Below are positions 31,638 to 64,000 of a stretch of DNA of 64,000 nt, one piece after another. A program made the position numbers and the translations under genes. Source of the stretch: Aporrectodea caliginosa. Its lineage: Eukaryota; Annelida; Clitellata; Crassiclitellata; Lumbricidae. The stretch covers positions 552,001 to 616,000 of the forward strand of contig JACEVL010000018.1 of assembly GCA_020284085.1 (NCBI GenBank), read 5' to 3'. Positions within the stretch are counted from its first letter, which is position 1; every line of letters starts with the position of its first letter. The notes beneath the pieces are model-generated. The model was not told the DNA's origin. It worked only from the letters and a program-made list of their open reading frames with translations, and ran no database searches.

Positions 31638-31988
31638 CAGTGCTGTCCAACCCGCGGCCCGCGGGCCGCATGCGGCCCGCCGGCAGATTCTAAGTGGCCC
31701 GCCCGAGCTCGCTAAATATTTGCAATTTCTGTTAAAATGAAGTAAAACACAAAGTCACTTGCCTACTTACATGGCTATTCGTTCGTAACTTGGCTTATCA
31801 TTTGACAATGTGTACACAAAATCCAGTTCCCGAGACGCATTCATTATGATAACTCAATAACTAATTATAATACATTTAATAATTTTCAATAAAGTTTAGT
31901 CGTTGCTTTTGTGTTTAATGGTGCGGCCCTCGGCTTCAAAAATTACTTCTTCGGTGGCCCGCGGTGTCAAAAAGGTTGGACAGCACTG
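31638..31988. mobile_element. Non-autonomous hAT-type element, TIR CAGTGCTGTCCAACC
   Basis: The left end CAGTGCTGTCCAACCCGCGG and right end GGTTGGACAGCACTG are inverted repeats. Flanking 8-mers are CCCTAGGG (31630-31637) and CCCTAGGC (31989-31996). A GC-rich palindromic segment (GCGGCCCGCGGGCCGC) follows the left end. These ends resemble the widespread CAGTGNTGTCCAACC hAT group. Confidence 0.87.
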
Positions 31989-32208
31989 CCCTAGGCCATA
32001 ATCAATTATGGTTAGGATTTAAAACTCTGGTTCATTTGAGAGGAATTTCTTGAATCAAATTTCAGGAATTGGCGTGTCTCATATGCCTCACTATATCTAC
32101 TGCACTTACTACTAATTATTAACTCTAACAATAATTAATTATTATTTCTTTGCTAGTACATTAACAATAATGACATTGTTACACCTTGCCACACTATGTT
32201 AGTAGTAA

Positions 32209-32275
32209 TGATGGCACAGTTGTTATCATGCTGGATAGTAAACCCAGAGTTTAATTCTCTGCCAGAAAAGAAACA
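32209..32275 (+). repeat. tRNA-like SINE head
   Basis: An A-box-like segment (TGGCACAGTTGTTATCATGC) and a B-box-like GAGTTTAATTCTC lie at tRNA spacing. Acceptor-stem pairing is absent, so it is not a functional tRNA. Confidence 0.45.
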
Positions 32276-33065
32276 TACATTGGTACTGAAATTTCTGTTA
32301 TGCTAGAACTATCCAGAAGTTCAACAACTTTGCACTCATGCAAGATTGGGCAGTGAGGGACATGAATGACCACTGAAGCTAGGAAACAGGAGTCTTAAAG
32401 ACTTCATATCAATGGGTGCCTCTCAGAGTTTGTCTACTAGGACCATCTTCTTCCCTACTAATTGCCATAACAAGAGAAACTGAAAATCTGTTATGCTGTA
32501 AAAGTGCCATAGAGTTATACTCTAATTAAAATAAAATTATAATTAAATTAGCGTTTTTTTGTATGCCATTACAATTTTTGTTTCATTTTATAACTTATCA
32601 TTCTATTAATATTATTGACATCAATATTAATGCTACAATCTTAATTTACCACACATGAAATGATCCCTCAGAAACAATGAAAATCAGGCCTCATCTCAGA
32701 TTTCAAGACAATCCAGAACTGTGCCTCTATTGTTCTTATTGCTATTGGCAACAGGAGTACGATGCTTTATCATTTCGGTCAACGTGCAGCGACTACTGGA
32801 GACTGATGTTGTTTTTACATACTGTGCCGACTGTCTTGAGATTAAGTGCAGCAAACCAACGTAGAAACCTTCTACGGCGTCCGCTGCAAAACGTACGGAA
32901 TAACTTCTGCACTGCAACGAATTACAAACAAACAACCCTGTAATTGAGTCCAACTATTAATACACAGTGCATGTTTGGTCAACGTTTTGATTGTGTTCAC
33001 TGTCATCATCACCGATCGCTTGACATTTGAAGTCACAATAGACTAAACAGTCTGGTCTGTAAACG
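32276..33065 (-). other. FoxP: Probable FoxP 3' UTR and downstream sequence
   Basis: There are no convincing frames after the FoxP stop. It is AT-rich and no unambiguous poly(A) signal was assigned. Confidence 0.4.
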
Positions 33066-56706
<23,641 letters not shown>

Positions 56707-59089
56707 CTTATGCACAGCCAATGCTCCGATTCAGCTGTCAACAAAATCCAACAATAATATCACACAGCGAAATCATAAAGACCAGCTCAATAAAAGAGCC
56801 TGTTGTTGTTTTGCTTGTTGTTGTTTTGTCAAGAGTCAAGCAGCCAAGAAAGATGCCCTCATCATTGACACATCACTTCAAATGGTCATAAGTTTATCTT
56901 AATGGCCTCTAATCTGGGTCTTCAGGTCCCAACCAATGTGACCTCTGATCTAAAATACGGTCACATTGTCTCTCTTCGCTGTCCTCAAAGTAAAGGCAGC
57001 TTGCAAAACAGCAAAAGGTCGTTACATTGTTCTCAAGTGTTTATGTTGACGTTACGACAAACATTCCACAAATAACATGTGCAGCAATCTTTTTCTTTAT
57101 GAGCCTCACATTTATTCAAGAACACGTACAGCAAATTGTCTCTATTCCTCACAGACGTAAATCAGAATTGTAATCTCAAGATTTTCATAGTGACACAAAA
57201 GAGCCAAACCACAGGGAACCAGCTTATTCACAGGCACCAAGTCAAAACAAAATCATTCCAGGTAAAACCCACAGGGTCAGGCAGGCAGACAGTCAGACGG
57301 CTATGGCTATGGCGGTGTTTAGAATGAAAGCTTTCAGGTTTTCAGGTTTGAGTGAAAGACCTGTGGAGAGAGACCAAGAGGTGCGGTTTTGGTGAGTTTG
57401 TGGGATGAATCAAAGAAAGAGTTTCACGTTCCCCTGCTGATTGACCCATAAAACGCAGTACCAAGACGAAAGAGCTACTAACTGAATTCATTTAAAACCA
57501 AGTCCAAATTTAAAAGATGGTACAATGTATTATGCCTGTAAAACCTCAGACTGGATGTATCCTTGTGCCACTTGCTATTAATAAAAAAAATGAGGAGGTA
57601 GCATATACAGGGGACTATTAACGCTTTAGGCTGCATGGATTGAGCAAGCCATGCACAAGTTCTTAGAAGGGTGTCACAAACAAAAGTGTCAACACAGTTC
57701 TGCACACTGCTTGCCATTGCTATGCACTGACCACTTTCACACATCTGTATCTAAACAAAATATAAACAGACGTCATCCTGATTTATGAGCATTCTCAGTA
57801 AAGACATTCATTTATGACAATACTACTACACACTGCATCTACGACCTGAAAAATAACACACACACAACTGTCACAACATAACCTCAGAACGTCACTGTCA
57901 TCATCCAAGGTCAAATATCAAGAAGAGTGACAGATCAGTACAACCAAGTCATCCCTAAGCTCAACACTCGACATTACCAGAGCTATTAATAGGCATCCAA
58001 ACTTCATCCCCCGTTGGTTATGTTTACACGATAAAAGAAACTCGATCCTAATTACAAATGCACAGGTACATTGATACATTTGTTCTAAGCAAATTAATTT
58101 CTGAATTATTAATGAAGGACTTTCATAATCTTATGATATCCCACAAATCCTCTAAACACCCCTTACAGGAGACTAGAATACAACAGAACAGAAAGGGTCG
58201 TGACACAAAAAAGAATGAAAAATAATTAATTTTTCCAGCCAAGTGCAAACACAGGTGTAATCACTTCTGCAGTGAGGTACCTAAAAGGTGTTGCAAGCAT
58301 ACAGTGACACCTTTTCCAAACAGAGCGCGGTAGATATATGAAATGTTCACTTCAGTAAGAGAACAGGGAAGATCCGAAAATTATAATTAATGGGAAGTGG
58401 TTTTTGCAGGTAGGAGAGAAGTCAGGATTTTCAAAGTTATGTTTTAAATTAAATGCCTTCTTACTTCAATTAAACCGGCATAATACAATATTTTATGACC
58501 AGATGCATGAATTCAAGGGTTTAAGTTAACACAGAACACTTTCCTATACATGTATGTCCAAGGAAAAGTTCAGTTAAGTGGAAACAGCTACTTGCAAGTG
58601 TCGAGTCAGTAGCAAAGTAGAGCAGATAAAAAATGGGTTGGCTGGCTTTGTATCAGGTCAAAGTTGAAATGGCAGACCAGTACAGTAGCACTACACTTCA
58701 TTTGAGACAGCCAGCATTCCAAGTGGTAGCTGGAAGAACGGATGGAAGTTTAGGAATACTGAAGTCATCATCATCGTCATCATCATCATTGTCATCGTCA
58801 TCATCATCCATTCCTGATGCCACATCTGGCAGCAAAAGGTGCAAAATAAATTATCTCTATTCTTATTTCGGTTATCTGTCAAAAGGAACATACCTGTCAC
58901 ATGATATATACTTAATTAATTAAACTTAAATTGCATGACAGTAACAACTGAATTTCAGTTACCCGGTAACAAGAAAACAGTAAAACAATAAATCTTAAGT
59001 TATGTGCAAAACAATCTCAAGCAAAACAGTCTGAAGCAACCGTTTAAAAAGGAAGACCAAGACAAAACATGTAGCGGAAAAAGTAGGGT

Positions 59090-59300
59090 ATGCTACGGTC
59101 TAGAGGTTATAATGCAGGACTGTCAATTCAGTGGTTGCGGGTTAAACTCCCCACCAGGATAGAAATGTTTAAAAGTTTCTCCTCGACTTGTGGAGTCTTA
59201 GAAACTCAGCTGTAAAGAGCTGAAAAATCCAGGTATTGCACATCTTTTAGCACTTTTTAGCAGAGTTCCTATAGGCATACACTGTACCTGCCAAGCTCAG
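59090..59300 (+). repeat. tRNA-derived SINE
   Basis: GCTACGGTCTAGAGGTTATA (A-box-like) and GGTTGCGGGTTAAACTCCCC (B-box-like) are followed by about 130 bp of non-tRNA body, the normal layout of a SINE. Confidence 0.55.
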
Positions 59301-59600
59301 GTGACAGGACAGAGGATTGGTCACTCATCCTTATGTTCCAAGGCTGAAAAAGTGAATCTGCTTTTCATGATGCATTTAAGCAGTGGTCTCCTTCCTCAGT
59401 ACCTGGATCACTGGGTAAGAAAGCTTTTAATCTACTTCCAGGAGTGAAATGTTTATCACAGAGAGGAAAGGAAACATGATCCTCTAATGATGCACAGTGT
59501 AATGAAAAATGTAAAATTCATCTCAGCATGCAGCTCTTCTTCAAATCCAATAACCAGATTAAATATGTTAAGCATAGTTTGCAAATATATATACCATACT

Positions 59601-59859
59601 CAGTGCTTTCTTTCTAGGAAAAAAGATTCCAGAACTCAACAAATTCAGAACAGTTATAGGGGCATATTTTATGGTAATATTTCTATTTCATATATATATC
59701 AATATATATAAACACACAAAGCACTTAATTTAAATTGAAGTATCTAAATAATTTTAAATAACTTTTAATGAAAAATTTAAATTAGCTAAATTATTTTTTA
59801 ATAGCTGAAAAGAGGTTCCAGAACGCTGTTCCGGACCGCTCCGGCTGAAAAAAGCACTG
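59601..59859. mobile_element. Short hAT-type element, TIR CAGTGCTTT
   Basis: Ends CAGTGCTTTCTTTC and GAAAAAAGCACTG are inverted repeats. Flanking ACCATACT (59593-59600) and GCCATACT (59860-59867) match at 7 of 8. The interior is AT-rich with a short GTTCCGGACCGCTCCGG block near the right end. Confidence 0.82.
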
Positions 59860-60307
59860 GCCATACTTCTAGTACATTACACCATCATTCTCCGAGTATA
59901 TTTTTCTTGAAGATATGATGTTGGCTGGCACTGTGTTTATTTAAACAAAGACTCCTATTAAAGTGTCAAACAGCATTCTCAATTGACAGATGAAGCAATG
60001 GATATCATATGATCATATGCTAATGACCAAAAGAAATCAACAAAACTCATTGGTTACTGAATGTCGCATCATATAATCTGTGATGCTCAGCAGTAACCTG
60101 CGGTGATATCATCATATAACAGATTAAATTAGAAATCATCTTGAAAAATCTGTTTTTCACAAAGCCCTAATTGTGAATCTTGCTGTATAAAACCATATAT
60201 ATGCAGCCCACATAATAAGCTATTCATTAAGATGTTAACAGAATTGTTTGAAGATAAACATGTAGAAAAAGCTATTACTCATGTGGCTGAGGAGCTAAGA
60301 CAGAAGC

Positions 60308-60374
60308 CCCACTTCTTCCTCCTCTGCCTCCTCTTCCTCCTAATCCTCCCCTCCTTCTCCTCCTCCTCTTGGCC
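60308..60374. repeat. Polypyrimidine CTC/TCC tract
   Basis: CTTCTTCCTCCTCTGCCTCC and a further 40 bases of C/T-rich sequence. Purine-rich on the FoxP strand. Confidence 0.85.
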
Positions 60375-60549
60375 ATCGTAAGAACAGATGAAAGACTTGG
60401 TTATAAGTTATGAAAGCCATCCAGTCATACCACCCACTCCAATATCACAACAATACTGAGAACAGAAAAGATGACAACACAAAACAATGATCCCTCAACT
60501 CCTAACATCTGCAACAACGTACACACATGCTTACACAAACACAAACTCC

Positions 60550-61200
60550 ATGAATTATTCCACTAAAAACTCGGCCTTGACTAACGCGACGACGACGTCA
60601 CAACCGCCACCGGACAAGGCCAAACCGGTCGCCTGCACATCCGAGTCTCTGGCCCATCTCTCTCTCTCTCTGGCAGCAAGGTCCCCAGCAACGCCACGGC
60701 AACGCCATAGCAACGCTTTTTATATAACTCTAATCAATGATCCCAAACTAATCAATAACTTGACATCATCCGAGGGACTTCTGCTTTTCACCGACCTTGC
60801 AAGATAGCGAGCTGTTAATATCTCAGTTCCCCAATGGACGAAGCAGACGGAAAAACGCACCCCACGCCACCGAGTGACACAAACAAAAGCGCCAGCAGCG
60901 CTAGGTGCAAGCGCAGGCGCAAGCAAGGAGCGCACAGACGGTAAGGCACATCAGCTGGAGCAAACACTCATACAATTTAATACAAGTGTAAATAGAAACT
61001 GTGTACAGAAACAGCAATGTGTAAACAAATGACGCACAGTATAAACACAATAGAGATATGGCCGCCGGCGGGCGAGACAATGTGGGCGCTGGCCGAGGAG
61101 CCAGGCACAGCGACCGACCGACCGAAGAGAGAGGAGAGCAGACTTAATCCTGGCAAACACAAACAAAGCAGCCGTGGCAGACGAGGAGCACATAATCCAG
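60550..61200 (-). promoter_or_regulatory. FoxP: Possible CpG-richer 5' end/promoter region of FoxP
   Basis: CpG density rises here relative to the rest of the window (GCGACGACGACGTCACAACC, CGCAGGCGCAAGCAAGGAGC, GCCGCCGGCGGGCGAG). The region is upstream of the implied non-coding first exon. A TGACGTCG CRE-like site is on the minus strand near 60590-60600, and direct GCAACGCC repeats (60688-60715) resemble RFX X-box half-sites. No TSS can be fixed. Confidence 0.3.
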
Positions 61201-61696
61201 CAGCAGCTGTATTCATGATCTGCTGAGGATGGTGAATTTCCAAACGGAAAATAAACAAAGGCCTGTGTAACAGGATTCGCGTTTTTTCACTCTGTTCGTG
61301 CCAAACAACGCTCGGCCAAATTGATGTACAACGGTACATCTGCTTTAAAACGGTAAATAATCAATAAACACAAGTGAATCGGTGCAAACGAGAACGTCAG
61401 CACTCGATTATGATAATCGTATGCACAAGTTTATGAAAATGACGATGAAAACAGTGATTATCAGATGCAAAAAAGTTGTGAAAACTTGACTTATCGAAAA
61501 CCGAGACCAGCAAATTTTTATGTTCATGAATACGATGAAAATGCGAAATATTCATGCGATTAGGATCAGCATGTTAATGGTAACAACAAGAGAAATGGCA
61601 GTGAAAACATAGTAGAACAGAGATCCAGAAGGGGGAGCTATATAAATTCCAATTGATTGATTGAGTAAGAAAAGCAAATGTTTGAATTACAACAAA

Positions 61697-61697
61697 A

Positions 61698-61755
<58 letters not shown>

Positions 61756-61756
61756 C
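61697..61756. repeat. (ATG)n microsatellite
   Basis: About 20 perfect GAT/ATG units (ATGATGATG...), the same triplet class as the large FoxP intron array but on the other strand. Confidence 0.96.
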
Positions 61757-62332
61757 ACTGTCGATAATTATAACTACAATCATCATCATTATTTACATCA
61801 CCTTAAATTTCTAATCTGAGCCACTAAGAAGTAGGCCTACTGCAGCATTTGAATAACAATAGTATCAAAAGATAACAGAATAATATAGATGGCTAAGCAA
61901 AAGGTTATCAGAACGGCTCAGACAGTCACTAATGACGCTATTACAGTCCAAACACAGCAACAACACTGTAACATATATATCTTCCTCTTTCTTGCATCAT
62001 CAGTTTTTGTTTCTCTTTGAAAACAAATCCTCTTAAAGGACTGGAAAGCATAGGCCTAAGTAACTTTTCTCCAGACAGACCAGGACACGAGAGAGTTCTT
62101 ATCTGTTGTTCTATCTAAGAAAAGCGAAAGCCGCAGTTAGTGTTCTAAAATTACAGATATATTTTCTACAAGCTTAAACCAATTGTAAAACATTCAATGA
62201 CCATTTCTTCAGCTAAATGACAACTACCTAAAAAGAACCATTACCATTCACACAGTAAATGATGACAAAGATACAGTTCTCCCATTGGACAAGATGATAG
62301 CAGACCACTGAACGATAGAACGATAAAGGCAA

Positions 62333-62440
62333 CGGTAATTGCAGATTTATATAGCGCCACTTCAAGAGAGAGGCTTCATCAGAGGCTCTTCAGAAGCTGA
62401 TTAGAAACCACTCAGAACTAAAACATTTACTTCAAATGTC
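62333..62440. repeat. Repeat copy with TTTATATAGCGCC word
   Basis: GCAGATTTATATAGCGCCAC then TCAGAGG...AGAAACC. It resembles 63365-63470 (ATAGATTTATATAGCACCAC then TCAGAGG...AGAAACC). Confidence 0.6.
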
Positions 62441-62659
62441 ACATGTTCAAGATTAAGATGGAAAGCTTGTTTACAAGAAATTTCAGAAAGAAAAAATCCC
62501 ACTTCATTAAAGCAATGCAAGATTTAATAACATAATCAAGCTGTCAAATACACTATAAACTCCTTATAACGTGCTTTCTTACAACACAAATTCTGATAAA
62601 ACAGGGGTCGAGGAGATAGATCCAATTGTTTTCAGCTTTATTATTATCTTTAATTTATT

Positions 62660-62885
62660 AAAGTTCTGTAGCACTAATGTCTAATGCACAAGGCATCAAC
62701 CGATGGCGCTCCAAAACCAAGCACCATTGAGAAGGAGAGACAACCATGAGGTATAAGCAATCCAAAACAGATAAGTTTTAAATTCAGAATAAAGTGACAT
62801 AAGTGACTGAGCGAAATAAGCTGATACAGGGAGAGAAGAGCATAGATAAATTTAGGTCCAGTAACTGAAAAAGAAAGTAACCGCA
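62660..62885. repeat. Dispersed repeat copy related to 40905-41105
   Basis: It carries GTCTAATGCACAAGGC, AACCGATGGC, TTCAGAATAAA and AATTTAGGTCCAGTAACTGA in the same order as the other copy. Confidence 0.6.
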
Positions 62886-63364
62886 TCATAAAACTATCTT
62901 GTTATAAGTCAGTACTGAATATGACACCAAAAGACATTATTACAATGAGTTTCTAGTGTAAAACACTCAGTAGAAATGAGTATTAATCAAAAATATTATT
63001 ATTAATAAAAAAATACATAATCACATATAAATATGGCACTTCTATAATAATATACATAGTTAAAATGCAATATCTAGAAGGAAATTAAAATAATTAACAA
63101 CAAAACCAATGCAGAATTTGACCATTTGAAACCAAATGTTTTGTCTTTGAAACAACTAAATCTGACTAAAAAATCACTTTGACATAAAAAGGCACTCTTA
63201 AAAAATATAAATTATGTTGCAATGGTACAAATAAATTTCCCATTTATATGTAATTAAATTATATTATAAACAGGACTTAGGTAATATATTAAATCTTTTA
63301 CACAGCATCGTTTTGCAAGTTTCTTTACTTGCATAAGTGTAATACTGTATAACTCGAATTGTAA

Positions 63365-63470
63365 TTACAGATTGCAATTATAATTATAGATTTATATAGC
63401 ACCACTTAAAGATATGATCAGAGGTTCTCCAGACTTGACAACAGAAACCATGAATAAAAGCACCAGTCAC
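63365..63470. repeat. Repeat copy with TTTATATAGCACC word
   Basis: The second copy of the 62333-62440 unit, with the same order of words and about the same length. Confidence 0.6.
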
Positions 63471-63940
63471 ACTTCAACTACAATGTAGCCAGAATTCAAC
63501 CATTTTATTGCTTTAAAAATATATTTCTCTTTCCTCTTTCAGTTTTACCAGTGGAGCTATTTTCAGGCTGGAAGACCAGAGAAAATAAGAACAGTAGAAA
63601 GCAAGCCATACACCCTTATTATTGAAGTTGGAGGATATTTCTGGAAGCTATAAACGGGCAATATTTAAATGACTGCTGTTGTTGATTCCGTGTTTTGAAA
63701 GCAATTACTGCCTCAGGTGTGGCTATCAGTTACAAGGTGTGGACCACCTACACTAACCGATACATGGACCAACATGTAACTATGCTTCACATGTGGCGCA
63801 GTAAGAGATCTAAAATGGCATGATCAAGGCGGACTTAGAGAAACCGTCAACTGCATTGCTACAGCCAGTGCTTTGAAAAGCTTGTTAGTTCAGCCCATTG
63901 CAAACATCACAATAATGGCACACTGAACTGAAACACCAGG

Positions 63941-63994
63941 AACAACAACAACAGCAGCAGCAGCAGCAAAAACAACAACAACATAATAATAATA
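63941..63994. repeat. Compound CAA/CAG/AAT triplet tract
   Basis: AACAACAACAACAGCAGCAG, then CAA units, then ATAATAATAATAA at the window edge. Confidence 0.9.
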
Positions 63995-64000
63995 AATTAC

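Larger units (their letters stand above)
56735..60300 (-). other. FoxP: FoxP 5' UTR intron region
   Basis: No coding exon found. It contains a SINE, a hAT element and an ATC/GTC triplet tract at about 58765-58810. Confidence 0.45.

Overview
This is a eukaryotic, AT-rich, intron-rich window from an animal, most likely a marine invertebrate deuterostome and probably an echinoderm. The reasons are: small exons with GT-AG introns, single-copy neogenin/DCC and FoxP orthologues, the frequent word TAGGCCTAC, tRNA-like SINE heads, very many hAT-type elements, and an LTR retrotransposon of a type reported from deuterostomes. The species cannot be fixed from the sequence.

Layout. (1) About 1.3-10.8 kb, + strand: the 3' part of a neogenin/DCC netrin-receptor gene. 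Thirteen exons with compatible phases encode FN3-4, FN3-5, FN3-6, a juxtamembrane linker with two small cassette-like exons, the transmembrane helix and a cytoplasmic tail with P1-, P2- and P3-like motifs. Upstream exons lie outside the window. (2) About 12.9-17.0 kb, - strand: a putative three-exon gene for an unrecognised 78-residue protein, converging on neogenin. (3) 17.2-24.6 kb: an intact, very young Ty3/gypsy-class LTR retrotransposon on the - strand with 1,048-bp LTRs and one 1,593-codon Gag-Pol frame. Its integrase lies before the reverse transcriptase, the copia-like order known from Gmr1-type elements. (4) 25.2-27.1 kb, + strand: a putative two-exon gene for an unrecognised 72-residue type I membrane protein. 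(5) 27.4-33.0 kb: FoxP 3' UTR and/or intergenic DNA with repeats. (6) 33.07-56.7 kb, - strand: a complete FoxP coding region of 15 coding exons and 835 codons plus stop, with every splice phase consistent. It has a Gln-rich N-terminus, a C2H2 finger, a leucine zipper, a forkhead domain and an acidic C-terminus. One 13-kb intron carries a 477-bp perfect ATC array followed by an ACC array. (7) 56.7-64.0 kb: FoxP 5' UTR introns and probable promoter side, with repeats.

Mobile DNA dominates the introns. Twelve hAT-type non-autonomous elements were found; eleven have clear 8-bp target duplications (perfect or 7/8) and terminal repeats, and the twelfth is weaker. There is also an unclassified element with 25-bp perfect terminal repeats, five copies of a roughly 66-bp hairpin micro-MITE, several LINE tails, five tRNA-like SINE heads and several simple-sequence arrays. 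I saw no rRNA genes, CRISPR arrays or convincing functional tRNA genes.

In cellular terms, neogenin/DCC is a surface guidance receptor and FoxP a nuclear transcription factor. Nothing in the sequence links them functionally, and the two small proteins are of unknown role.
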